From positions 4,892,001 to 4,956,000 of the forward strand of contig CM060990.1 of NCBI GenBank assembly GCA_030765065.1: 64,000 nt of DNA, read 5' to 3'. The notes below the pieces were generated by a model, which did not search any database, had not been told where the DNA came from, and saw only the letters and a list, made by a program, of their open reading frames with translations. Below, piece after piece: positions 22,117 to 33,000 of the stretch. The translations under genes and the position numbers were made by a program. Every line of letters begins with the position of its first letter. Positions within the stretch are counted from its first letter, which is position 1. Origin of the DNA: Deroplatys truncata. Taxonomy: Eukaryota; Arthropoda; Insecta; Mantodea; Mantidae.

Positions 22117-23355
22117 ATGCCTAAGCGACGTACTACGCAGAAATCTGCTATAGCAATTGCTCCAGTTAGCGAGCACAGTGAAGAAGAATCTATGTCCAGT
22201 GTTAGTACGCCTGTTGTTACTCAGTTACTAGCGATGTCTAATCCGCCTGTCGTGGCCCGTGCAACGCAGTCAGCTGTCTGCCGCCCGGTCATTGACCCCT
22301 CTTACTTTGAGAATTCCAGTAGGCTGTCGGCGCATGAATTTCTGCAGAACTTTGAAATGGTCGCTGCTGCTAATGGCTGGTCAGAAGAAATGAAATTGAA
22401 ATGCTTTCCATGCTATTTACGAGATACTGCTGCATCATGGTTTCAAACTTTTCGCCATCGGCACCCTCACCATGATTGGGTTTTCTTGTCTACACAATTT
22501 TTAAATGCATTTCAGATAACAAACCAGAGTGATATTCTGGAAATGAAACTTAGACAGCGGGTACAGTTGGATGATGAACCTGTTATTAGTTACATCTATG
22601 ACGTGCTATCTTTATGTGACCAAGTCAACCCTGCTATGTTGCAGTTGGAACAAATTAAACACTTGCTTAAAGGTCTTAGACCTCTGTATGTACAATCATT
22701 ATTGCCCTTAAATCCTCAAACTGTTGATGAGGTAATACAAATCATTCGACGAGTGGACAAAGCACAGTTTTATATGCAGAACCGTGAACATCTAGTGTCT
22801 GCTCAATCTCAGGCTGCAGTGGTTACGCCACCCTCTGTTCTATTCAATAATGCATCTGTTCCTGCTGTTACTTTACCAGCCTCTCCTCAGCCTTCTCAGG
22901 CTTCTTCTCTTGTGGGCGTACCTATCGATCCTATGCATCAGCTGATTGATCGTGTGGAACAGTTATGTAACAGAGTTAACCAGTTTCAGTTACCATCTTC
23001 GGAGAGAACTTCCCAGCATTCACAGCTTCCACGGTCATCTGACTTCAACCGGAGGGATCCACCCGTCACCTGCTATAGATGCAGCAGGCAGGGCCACCTG
23101 GCTCGCTTTTGCCGGAGCCGCCTCCCGCAGCAAAAAACGACTGGCGCCGAGCCTCGCGCGACGAGACGTAGCAGCACCACCACCGCCCACCAGCATGACT
23201 GCACCTCAACGGGACATAGCTACACCTCAACGGGATGTGTCTGCATTATCAGGTCAGATATTGCAAGTTCCTGGTCGTATTGCCCAGACAGAGCTCTCCA
23301 TCTTGCTCGATACAGGAAGCGCAGTGAGTATTGTGAATGCTGCACATGTTCTTGA
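22117..23355 (+). CDS. gag: Gypsy Gag (capsid-nucleocapsid)
   Basis: Gag forms the virus-like particle. The ATG at 22117 (MPKRRT) is chosen because the frame upstream of it has no other ATG. The frame gives 412 codons. Residues about 55-190 form the Ty3-type capsid region, with AHEFLQNFEMVAAANGW and DTAASWFQTF. A Pro/Ser/Gln-rich linker follows. The nucleocapsid has one CCHC knuckle, CYRCSRQGHLARFC (23072-23113). The residues after the knuckle are probably read mainly in the overlapping pol frame. The frame is fully open, unlike the Maverick genes around it. Confidence 0.85.
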   Translation: MPKRRTTQKSAIAIAPVSEHSEEESMSSVSTPVVTQLLAMSNPPVVARATQSAVCRPVIDPSYFENSSRLSAHEFLQNFEMVAAANGWSEEMKLKCFPCYLRDTAASWFQTFRHRHPHHDWVFLSTQFLNAFQITNQSDILEMKLRQRVQLDDEPVISYIYDVLSLCDQVNPAMLQLEQIKHLLKGLRPLYVQSLLPLNPQTVDEVIQIIRRVDKAQFYMQNREHLVSAQSQAAVVTPPSVLFNNASVPAVTLPASPQPSQASSLVGVPIDPMHQLIDRVEQLCNRVNQFQLPSSERTSQHSQLPRSSDFNRRDPPVTCYRCSRQGHLARFCRSRLPQQKTTGAEPRATRRSSTTTAHQHDCTSTGHSYTSTGCVCIIRSDIASSWSYCPDRALHLARYRKRSEYCECCTCS

Positions 23356-25951
23356 TCATTCTACATTAAAACCTATAGAGATGATGCTCCGCACTGCAGG
23401 AAACAAGTTACTTGACGCGCCTTACCACACTGTGTTAGATTTCCATATTAATGATGTTCTTTTTCAGGAGGATGTACTAGTTGTGAAAGAGTTGTCCCAT
23501 GATTTAATTTTAGGCAATGACTTTTTGCAGACCCATGATGTTATAATTGACTATGCACATAATCTGATAACCCTGAAATCTTCTAAGAATGATGCGTTCA
23601 GTATACCAATAACCCTAACACAAGGACCTTTTGTTGATATGGCAGTAAACCCTCTCCAAGATAATGATTGTACAGATTCTGGTGTTAAAATGGCAGTTAT
23701 GAATGATGTTAAAATTCCACCTCTGTCTACATGCTATACATCAGTTAAGCCTTTGTCAGCCATTAGTAATGAGGTTATGTGTGAACCTGCTCTTAACATA
23801 ATGCAAAAGAAGAATCTTTCCATTCCACCGTTATTGTGTCATTCTGCCTCTGAACTTACTATTCCAGTGCATATTAATACTTCAGTTCCACAAACATTGT
23901 TTGCAAATACAGTCTTAGCCAAAGCATATGATGTTGCACTCGTCCAGAGTAATTCTGTTCTATCATCCGATGTTACTCCTCTGCCAACTCCAAATTGTAA
24001 TTTTAATGTTAATGGTAAACTCCTGGAAACCCAAAATGCTGACTTACATGCTTTATTATTGAAATATAGTGATCTTTTTACCACAACATTACAAGAACTT
24101 GGTACTACGGATGTTGCAGAATTTGATATCAAAGTAAATGACCCTAAGCCAATTAAGCAAAGACCATACAGAGTTCCTCATATACAAAAGGAAATTATTG
24201 CTGAGCAAGTTAAAGAGATGCAAGATGCTGGCATTATCAAGGAATCACAGTCCTCCTGGGCTTCTCCTGTGGTACTTGTCAAAAAGAAAGATGGCTCCAT
24301 GAGATTTTGTGTCGACTATAGAAAATTGAATGCTGTTACAGAGACCACCTCTTTCCCTTTACCATTGATAGATGATTTGTTAAGTTATTTGGGGGAGGCT
24401 CAATGGTTTCTCTCATTAGATTTACTGTCAGCATACTTTCAGGTACCTATTGCAGAGGATAGCCAGAAATACACCTCTTTTGTTACTTTTCAGGGTCAAT
24501 ATCAATTTACACGCTTGAGTTTTGGGTTGGCAAATGCCCCTAGGTTTTTCAGTTTAATCGCAGACAAGTTGTTAGGCGATTTGAATTTTAAAAAGGCTAT
24601 TGCATATCTGGATGACATTGTTGTTTTTGCTAAAACCTTTGAGGAGTTGTTACAAAATCTTGAGGCTGTTTTTCAACGTCTGGATCACCACAAGTTTAAA
24701 CTTAAACCAGAAAAATGTTTCTTCGCCATGCAAAAGATCAAGCTCTTAGGCTTTGAAGTTTCTAAAGATGGCATTTCACCTGATTCTGACAAAGTTGTTT
24801 CCATTCAAAATTTGCCTCGTCCTAAAAATGTTCGAGATGTGAGAAAAGTTTTGGGATTGTTTAATTTTTACAGGAAATTCATCAAGGACTATGCTAATAT
24901 TGCTCAACCTCTAATTCAGTTGACTAGGAAGAATCAAAGTTTTATTTGGGGATCTGTTCAGCAAACTGCATTTCAAAATTTGAAAGACTTATTAGTTTCG
25001 GCCCCTGTCTTAGCTCACTATACTCCTGGTGCTTATACCGAACTACACTCTGATGCCAGTGGATTAGGGGTTGCCTCAGTGTTGTATCAGAAGATTGATA
25101 ATGTGTTGAAACCAGTGGGCTATGCTTCAAGGACACTATCTAAATGTGAACGTAATTACAGTGTTCCTGAGTTGGAATTGTTGGCCATCCTGTTTGGACT
25201 TACCCACTTCCGCAGTTTTGTTTATGGCTACAAGGTTCATATTGTATCTGATCATCACTCCCTTTGTTATTTAAATAATTTGAAAGATTTGACTGGGCGT
25301 TTGGCACGTTGGAGTTTGAAATTGCAAGAGTTTGATTACACCATTTCTTATAAATCTGGCAAGAAACATCATGATGCTGATACTCTATCGAGATTTCCTG
25401 TGTTACAACCTACAGAAAGTGATCTTGAACAGCTTGATGAACTCCCCACATGTTTGCTGTCATCAGTTGAAGTTTCTGACCACCAGAAGAAAGATACTGG
25501 GTTACTTGAGCTTATTAATGCTCTCCATGATCCTCCGTCGGCCCCTGCTAAGCTTCAGAGACAAGTTTCTAACTACACACTCAAATCAGGTGTTCTTTAT
25601 CGTAAAAATGCTGGCTCCACTGGCCCTCTCCATCTGCTGGTTATTCCAGAAGCTCTAAAACATGAAATTCTTTCTTCATATCATGATGATCCTCTTTCAG
25701 GCCACTTAGGATTCTCAAAAACATTTGCCAAAATTCACTCCAGGTATTACTGGATTGGGATGAAGAAAGATATTGAACATTTTGTACGAACCTGTCACAG
25801 CTGTCAAACAAGAAAAGGACCGAAGAATCAGAAACCAGCAGGCTTATTACAACCAATTCCGGTTACATCTGTAGGCGAGCGGTGGGGTAATGATTTGCTT
25901 GGACCTCTGGATACCCGAGAACGGCTTTCATTAATCAGGGTAATGCTATAA
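23195..25951 (+). CDS. pol: Gypsy Pol: protease, reverse transcriptase, RNase H, truncated integrase
   Basis: Pol lies in the +1 frame relative to gag, and the frame is open from 22946, so the two overlap by 410 bp. Product order is as in Ty3/gypsy. The protease has LLDTGSAVSIV (about 23305). The reverse transcriptase has VKKKDGSMRFCVDYRKLN, SLDLLSAYFQVPI and YLDD (about 24606-24617), so catalytic residues are kept. RNase H has HSDASGLG. The integrase zinc domain has HLGF and CHSC. The gypsy part ends at about 25903 in the GNDLLGP block that precedes the DDE core. The last 16 codons to 25951 come from the Maverick TIR. The start at 23195 is simply the first ATG in the pol frame; translation probably arrives by frameshift from gag. 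Confidence 0.88.
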   Translation: MTAPQRDIATPQRDVSALSGQILQVPGRIAQTELSILLDTGSAVSIVNAAHVLDHSTLKPIEMMLRTAGNKLLDAPYHTVLDFHINDVLFQEDVLVVKELSHDLILGNDFLQTHDVIIDYAHNLITLKSSKNDAFSIPITLTQGPFVDMAVNPLQDNDCTDSGVKMAVMNDVKIPPLSTCYTSVKPLSAISNEVMCEPALNIMQKKNLSIPPLLCHSASELTIPVHINTSVPQTLFANTVLAKAYDVALVQSNSVLSSDVTPLPTPNCNFNVNGKLLETQNADLHALLLKYSDLFTTTLQELGTTDVAEFDIKVNDPKPIKQRPYRVPHIQKEIIAEQVKEMQDAGIIKESQSSWASPVVLVKKKDGSMRFCVDYRKLNAVTETTSFPLPLIDDLLSYLGEAQWFLSLDLLSAYFQVPIAEDSQKYTSFVTFQGQYQFTRLSFGLANAPRFFSLIADKLLGDLNFKKAIAYLDDIVVFAKTFEELLQNLEAVFQRLDHHKFKLKPEKCFFAMQKIKLLGFEVSKDGISPDSDKVVSIQNLPRPKNVRDVRKVLGLFNFYRKFIKDYANIAQPLIQLTRKNQSFIWGSVQQTAFQNLKDLLVSAPVLAHYTPGAYTELHSDASGLGVASVLYQKIDNVLKPVGYASRTLSKCERNYSVPELELLAILFGLTHFRSFVYGYKVHIVSDHHSLCYLNNLKDLTGRLARWSLKLQEFDYTISYKSGKKHHDADTLSRFPVLQPTESDLEQLDELPTCLLSSVEVSDHQKKDTGLLELINALHDPPSAPAKLQRQVSNYTLKSGVLYRKNAGSTGPLHLLVIPEALKHEILSSYHDDPLSGHLGFSKTFAKIHSRYYWIGMKKDIEHFVRTCHSCQTRKGPKNQKPAGLLQPIPVTSVGERWGNDLLGPLDTRERLSLIRVML

Positions 25952-27341
25952 TAATATTTTACCCTATCCAAGTATATAGCAATGGAACTTCATTAGCAAT
26001 TAAACATTAAACGTTTGCTTGCAGTAAGATTCGTACACAGACCTAAGCATACCTAAGTATACACAGGGGTTTAATATGGGCAATGATATATGTTAAACAC
26101 ATTTTTGATGTCGCTGTTTGAAAGGCACAAAAGATGCAAAAACAGAGAGTTAGAACATGTATAACTATGTTCGGTGATGTCCGTAGGTCGTCGTGCAGGT
26201 TCGGGTGCTCTCGGAGAGAACTGCTTGTCGTGTAATGATGGCTGCCGGCGAGTAGAGTCCGTGCCATGATGGCGAGGTCTGTAATTAATGGGCGTGCTCC
26301 CTGGTCGAGCGGGAAATTTATCGCTTAGCTGGTAATGGAGCTTACTCCGTGGGAACTGAGATGGCGCCGGGATGTCGGCTGATACAATGACACACAGCTG
26401 CAAACTTCTCTGTCAGCCAGACAAATTTATTGCTCACAGGTATTCTCTGTTAATGAAGCTTGCCCAGGGGGTGGGTTATGGCGACAGTCTGGCTCTTTGT
26501 TATTGCGCAGGTGTTTGAAAGTACAGTCAGGTATAAAATACCAGATAATAGAACGCAGACGGGGAGGGGGTTATTGCAGGTAGACTTTTCCTACCCGCAC
26601 GAGGGAATGGGATGAGGAGAATAGCGCCTGTTCCTTGTCGGTGCGATTCCAAAGCATAATTTATTACATTCCATTATCCCTTTATGACAGGGGATGGAAG
26701 ACCTTAATAGCACAACTGTAATTATACTGTTAAACTTTCCATTATACATCTCAAAATTTATGATCTCAGATGCCACAAAAGGTACCCAAGGGGCGTGGCA
26801 AGTGGAAGGGGGGATTAAATTAGTATATTAATAGCAAATTCCTATATTATTAATTGTGCTGGAACGCCCATTTTATAACTACTGACTTAGAAGGTTTTTC
26901 CACTTAAGACCCTTCCTCGAATACCGTACAAATGATCTATACTTAGACCTCTTATTTTAATGTTCTGGTGTAATGCGGTTCTTTTTGTAGCAGTTTTTAA
27001 CCACAATCCCTAAGACCTATCCTCGTTTTCCCTATCTCTCCCATATAAACGCATACTCTGTCATTCAACCCTTGCTGGCCTAATACCTCTCCTCGGTGTC
27101 CTATCTCTCTCATATAAACGCATGCCACCTTTAACATCTATCTTAGCACCTCCCTCGTATTCCCTATCTCTCCCGTATAAGCCTATATTCCCTTCCTTCG
27201 GCATCTGTCTAGCCTAGCATCCGACCTCGTGTTTCCTATCTCTCCCATATAAACGCATTTTTCTCCGTGAACCGCCGCATCTAGCCTCGTTTTGCCTATC
27301 CTTTCTCACATAAACGCAAAAACCTGTGCCAGATCCCTGTA
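25903..27341 (-). repeat. Maverick right TIR, outer segment
   Basis: It is the reverse complement of 5350-6843. Landmarks are TACCCGAGAACG at 25914 against the left TIR at 6820, the conserved block 26590-26850, and the subterminal units at 27040-27320. The outermost bases read ACAGGGATC on the minus strand and resemble AGAGGGATTC at 5350. Confidence 0.82.
27030..27325 (-). repeat. Subterminal tandem repeats in right TIR
   Basis: Five inverted copies of the unit end at about 27052, 27122, 27183, 27256 and 27318 (CCATATAAACGCA or close variants), mirroring the left TIR. Spacing is 61-73 bp. Confidence 0.8.
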
Positions 27342-28715
27342 AATGAGCTAATCACCTGTATTTTTAGAAGATGTATCCCTCTGCATATTCGTCGTCAAAT
27401 GTGACTACAATATGGAGCTCCCCCCCCCATTGCTCCCTGCCTGCACGAGAGCATTTGAACCAAGTTTTACCTGCCCGCTTAATCGGAAGGGAGAGTCCAA
27501 CGGTAGCTTGGCCACCGCGATCTCTGAACCTCAATCTATTTGTCTGAGGTAACTCCAATTCAATTGTGTATGAAAACTATCATCTCACAAGAGGACTTAA
27601 CTTCCCGAATAATAGCAGCATGTGACTTTTGGACACGCATCAGAAATCCTGGATAGAGTAAAACAATCGTTCCCTCGCCGCTGCCTTAAAAACGCAGGTC
27701 GGATTTCGAGCTGTTTGTATGAAACTGACGTTGAGACTTTGATATTTTAATGTTTTAATTATTTCTTTCACCCTTTACTGCAGTTCCCATTTTGAAGCAC
27801 TGCACGTGAATATATTAAGCATGATTAAGCCTTTCATCAGCAAATATTGTAATGAATTGTGCTGTTATGTTGAAATTAAAATGCAGAAACGGAAGCATTA
27901 AATTAATACTTAGGCTAGAACTGCATCAGTATGCTCTATGAAAACAACAAGAAATACGGTGAATAAGATTTGAACTCCAAAACAATGACTACCTTTTACT
28001 CGAAAGCTAATGTCATAATTACTGCGCCAGAGAGGTGCGCTGTGAACCGTCCCTTCGTTTTCGTGTGCTGTACTCTCGAGTGGTATCACCATTAGGCAGT
28101 GGCGTAGTGGCACCTTAGAATCTTATAGCCGTAACTTCGAAATTTGAACGTTCAGGCCATGTGTATCCTATCTCAAATCACTTGTTTAATACATCTTCAC
28201 ATTCCCTTATCACATTTCGGTGTAATTCATTTACACCCTGTATATGTCCAAATTCCTGTTTTTTCTACAGATGAAATTTAAAGTTTAACGTTCATTGCTT
28301 AATTATCCAAACTCTTTGGTTGAGATTTTATCCTCTGGTGAAGATATGTATCGCCAGAATGTAATGGAATTTAAGGTTTTCCATCTGATTCGTAACAGTA
28401 GCTGCTAAATGGACACAACTCGTTTGAGTCATAACAAAGCTTTTCATTTTACATATGCGTGTGTAAATTATCCAATAGTTCTAAGGGAAATGAATAATTT
28501 TAATATTACTAGTATCTGAAAGTAAGGAAAATGTATCTCTCAACCTAGAATCTAGAATTAACATTGCAAAGTAAGGATGTATTATACCCTTTAGCAGAAA
28601 TTATTGGCCTTTCTAATCGTAATACTCTAGAATATATCAATATTCTCCATTGAAATTCTTTTTTCGTGTATTTGGAAGACATACGTAATGCAGAGCCAAG
28701 CAATTTCTACGAATA

Positions 28716-28755
<40 letters not shown>

Positions 28756-30990
28756 CGCTAAATCAAGTTTGGTTTCAAATCTCAATTATATTCTCATTAT
28801 GCGGTAAAACACTCACTGCTCTTATAGAGATGTCCTGTAATTGGTATTAAACTTAGTTGACTAAAGAAGCTTGATGATGCGACGTTGTCCAGTTCTCACT
28901 GTCACTTCACTTTTCTTTGCGATGTAACGGCGTAATGAAGTAAAGGCGAAGCAGCCTCATGTTATTTCCGCTTCACTCTCTGGGGAGTGGAACATAAGAC
29001 CTATCTCATCTCTCGCAATAGTAGACTCATGTTCGTCGCAACCTCAGTCGGAGAACGCATTTAATTACCAGCACTTTAAGTTTCATCAAGAAGAATCACT
29101 CGCGACACCCGGTGAGGCATTTAAAACAGGCCACTTCAATAACACGCCCATTTGTAGCGATACAGGAAAATACTTCACACAACAATTGTTTGGGGTGAAG
29201 GGGGATACGTTATGGTATAGATAGTTTTGTGTTGAGTACAGGTCGTATAGAGGAGATGCGGTCAATTTAAATGAACCAATATGATTTTGTATTTACCATT
29301 TAATGCATTTGAAGACTGTGCATTAATAACCACTTAAAACAGTTGAAGGTTAAGTATGAACAATTTGTGTTAAAGACAACTGCAATCACTTTTGTCGTTA
29401 CATTCATGTGTTCAGTTGTGACCCTGAGCATCGATACATGATGTAAAGCGATTCTGACTGGAAACTCGTGCACGTTGAGGTTCATTACAGCTTCTCGTGT
29501 TATAGGTCTTTCATGTCAGTATTTGTTGGTATACTTATCCCACAGATAAAACGGTACAAAGAGTTGAATGTTTGTTTACAGCCGATTAGTACGGTTCAAA
29601 CTGTACAATGGAGCAACCCAGGAGTTATCGATTCACTGATGTAACTAATTTTTTGTAATCTTTGACTTTTTACTATCATCAATGGCCATAAAGCACAGTT
29701 GTTGTACGCGTCTTCAAACGCGGTATTAAGAGGTCAATAATACATCATAACAATAATTTAAAGCTATTAGGCTGGTATCCGTATCTCCCCAATATCTATT
29801 GAGAAGCGTTCCTCTTGATTGTTAATAACTTATTTAAAAGAAGGATAAACTAACTCTAGAGCATGTGGGTGCCCGGATACAAGGGAACTGAAAGCATTCC
29901 AGATCAGTATTTTATTCGCTTATTTTATTAAGAAATGATTATAAAAGAAATCTCAAATAAGAAAAATTAATAAATTAATACAATTAATAACAAAAGTGAG
30001 AATAAACTAGTCCAAATTGTGCACTGCAATGAACAAGTTGTACTAGGGAAGAATTCTACTCTTTTCGCTATCCATAAAACCGATAAGTTTGTGACTTGAA
30101 AGCCTTAAGATAAAGTAGCAGGGTACTAATACCCTGCCTAAACAACGTGGTACAAAAGTATAACACAAGCCTAAGAAACCACAGTTCCGTCACTATATGA
30201 CATAAACACATTGCACCTCATTTGAAACCACGGAAATTTGGAAATGCAGGTTCCCAATAAAGATATATCTGCCGGCTACTTCACCTTTTGTAAAAAAAAG
30301 AAAATGCAGATAATAATAGAAATTAAATTACGCGAAAGAGATGGAAGTTACCGCATTCACCAGTTAAGTCGTACTTCTATATGTACTTCAACTCCCAGCA
30401 GTAAGTGGTCTAAAAAAATAAATAACAAACTATACTAGAATTTATGTAACACAGGAATATACAACTGCTTACGCTTGTGAAAGAAAAACCAGGTTTGCAT
30501 TCAGTGACACGATCAATCAGAAGCTTGCAGCACTGGTACTACAAATTTACAAAATAACAAAACAAGGAGTTTATAAATGCCATTACCTTATTAAAAATAC
30601 GATCAACAGCATAAAAATGCCAACTCTCAACATCTAGAAAATTGCCAAGGGACGACTTCAAACACTCATGTCCCCCGTAAATTACTGCTTCTGCACACCA
30701 TAAGAGGATTTCAGAGAACTCCCCTGAGGAAGCCTCGCAAGCTCAGACTTCCAGCACAGACCGACCACCGTCGCTGTCAACCGATGGCTAAGGCGAACAA
30801 AAGGTGAAGAGCTAATTACGCGCGGTCTAGTGGGAAAATGGAAAAACATGCAACGAAGGCACTGCATCAATACACAGCTGACGCGGAAACTACCATCGCG
30901 AATTTTTCAGCGGGAATTATGGCGTACGTATTAAATAGTATAGTATCGATGTACATGCATATAACGGCACACTATATAGGATGGGACACT
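27342..30990. other. Non-coding stretch right of the Maverick
   Basis: AT-rich sequence with no recognisable gene. Open frames here stay below 70 codons and show no family features. It contains one long TA microsatellite, listed separately. Confidence 0.55.
28719..28753. repeat. (TA)n microsatellite
   Basis: An uninterrupted TA run of about 35 bp. Confidence 0.9.
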
Positions 30991-30996
30991 AAGGTC

Positions 30997-31032
30997 CACA
31001 GTAATTAAAGCGCGTCCATAAATAAAACTCAA
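30997..31032 (+). repeat. 36-bp dispersed motif, copy 2
   Basis: Matches 13652-13687 at 33 of 36 bases. A possible transposon end; no partner end was found nearby. Confidence 0.6.
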
Positions 31033-31989
31033 TTTCCCCCTATACCTCCAGTCATAACAAAGATATCTATACCGCAATCTGTGCCTCTCCGTCCCAAACA
31101 AGCTTTGTCTGAAGTACAAGTACAAGGAGCCGTGTTGTTCAAGCGGCCTGAGTTAAATGCCTCACCCGGTATAGCCACAGGAATTTTCCAGAATTCTATT
31201 AAGTTCGGGAGGCGAACCGAAAGAAGGTTCCAGAATAATTCCGTTAGCAGTTCTATTGTTTACGTGAAGTGAGGCTGCTTATATTTTGAACCGATCAGTC
31301 GATCGGTGGGCACCTTCTGCTCGATAACTGAAGCACATAGCTGCGTCACAATATGAACAACCCAACTTCTGTCTGAATGATAAACGTTTCGTATATTATC
31401 AAAACATTACCTCACTTATAAGTAGGAGAAATATTGGTAACTAGATTAAGTATCCTATAAACTATTAAAAAGGATTTCAAACATAGCTACCTAAAATACA
31501 TCTGCGTCAGTAAAATAACATACGAAAGACTACTTATACAATGGTTTATGGACATGATTAACAAAAATATCGCGCAACAACCCTTAACCAGGCATGTATT
31601 CCAAGGGTTGGAGCCCCATTAGTCATAAACAGATCCAGGACTATAAACTATGGTTATGTTGTGGTGCTCCATGTGGTGTGATTTAAAAACAGAGAAACAA
31701 ACGGTACAATGACCTGGGGAAATTAAAACTCCATTTGATACATCTATAAATAAGTAAAGACAAGTAAATCTTCCCACCTGCTAAATATATGAGATGTGTA
31801 CTACTATCAATGTGGGAAAAATAAATCTGTTAATATACCTAGTCCAATTCTCTAAATTGGATCCTTGTTCTATATCGCCCCAATTAACTGTAAGTAAAAT
31901 TTGCTTATTTTTTACATATCTTGACCCGTCTTAGATGCATATAAACATTTACGTGAACCATTTACATCTATTGCAAAAAAATCGCTTTA
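31033..31989. other. Non-coding stretch, nothing recognised
   Basis: No gene or repeat could be named between the dispersed motif and the start of the satellite array. Confidence 0.45.
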
Positions 31990-33000
31990 ACATATGCTTA
32001 CGGGTAAGGAATTAACTGTCTGCTTAACTAATGTGGATTCGTGTTAGCTACAGCATATTTCAACTGTGCACTTGCTGTACCAAACCGTTTTAGTAGATCG
32101 CCGTGGGTATGAAATTAACTCTGCTTATCTACCGTGGGTTTATGTTTGCAACAGCATTTATACTGTGCACCTGTCGTGCGCAACGGCTTCGGTGGACAAC
32201 CATGGGCTACGAATGTATCTGTCAGCTGACCCACAGACACATCTTTGCAACACCATGTATACCGTGCACCAAATTGTAGGGCCTACAGTGGAACGCCATG
32301 GTCCGGAAAATAGCTTTATGCTTATCTCTAGGTACACCATTTTTGCAGGAGTACTTATACTGTGCACTAATTGTACAAAACAAATTCAGTGAATCACTAT
32401 CGTTCAGGAAATATAATTCTGCTTATCTCAAGCTGTGCAAATGTTTGCAACACGAGAATGTGGTGTATTTGTTGTACAGGAATTCCTTTAATTGTATTAT
32501 TATGGTTCAGGAAATAGCTGTCCGCTTATTTACAGACAACCGTAAGTCTGCAACACCGTTTATACTGTACACCTACTGCGTGCTGCAACTTCCACAATGG
32601 ATCACCGAGGGCCAGGAAATAGTTGTCTGCTTATCTTAAGACAAGTTCATGCATGCAATATTATTTATACTGTACACCTACTGTGGGTAATTCTTCAGTG
32701 TATCACTGTGGGACAGGAAATACCTGCAGGCTTACCTACAGATAACCCCATGTCTGCCATACCATTTATACACCAACTGCGTGAAACTTCTTCAATGGAC
32801 CATGGAGGGCCAGCACCTAGCTATCTGCTTATCTACAGGCAATCCTATGTCTGCAATACTATTTATACTGTACATCTACTGTGTGAAAGCTCCTCAATGG
32901 ACCATCGTGAGCCAGGAAGCGGCTGTCTGCTTATCTACAGACAAGCCTATGTCTACAACACAATTTATACTGTACACCTACAGCGGGCAACTTCTTCAGT
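31990..33000 (+). repeat. 102-bp satellite array, segment 1
   Basis: About ten monomers are present, the leftmost ones most diverged. Markers recurring every 102 bp are CTGCTTATCTACAGACAA, ATTTATACTGTACACCTACTG and ATCACCGTGGGCCAGGAAAT; the CTACTG word falls at about 32572, 32676, 32775, 32877 and 32979. Because 102 is divisible by three, open frames run through several monomers (for example 32597-33028). Confidence 0.85.

Larger units (their letters stand above)
20493..25903 (+). mobile_element. Ty3/gypsy LTR retrotransposon, 3'-truncated, nested in right TIR
   Basis: A 5' LTR, primer binding site, long leader, gag and pol are in place, in the usual order. The element interrupts the right TIR. 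Pol stops inside integrase at 25903, where TIR sequence resumes, so the integrase core, C-terminus and 3' LTR are gone. Gag and the remaining pol are open, so it is younger than the Maverick around it. Confidence 0.9.
5350..27341 (+). mobile_element. Endogenous Maverick/Polinton (adintovirus-like) element, degraded, with nested gypsy
   Basis: The two ends are long inverted repeats (5350-7295 against the reverse of 20230-20492 and 25903-27341). Between them lie, in order, type B DNA polymerase, PLA2/pX-like protein, adenain-like protease, minor capsid and double-jelly-roll hexon remains, all on the plus strand. Two small minus-strand genes follow. This gene set is the hallmark of Mavericks/Polintons and their viral form, adintoviruses. 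Without the gypsy insertion the element is about 16.6 kb, within the usual 15-20 kb. No retrovirus-like integrase and no FtsK/HerA-type ATPase was recognised, so the copy is incomplete or those genes have decayed past recognition. Most genes contain stops and frameshifts and the two TIRs differ at roughly one base in fifteen where compared, so the insertion is old. No convincing 5-6 bp target duplication was found; the outer ends are approximate. Confidence 0.85.
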
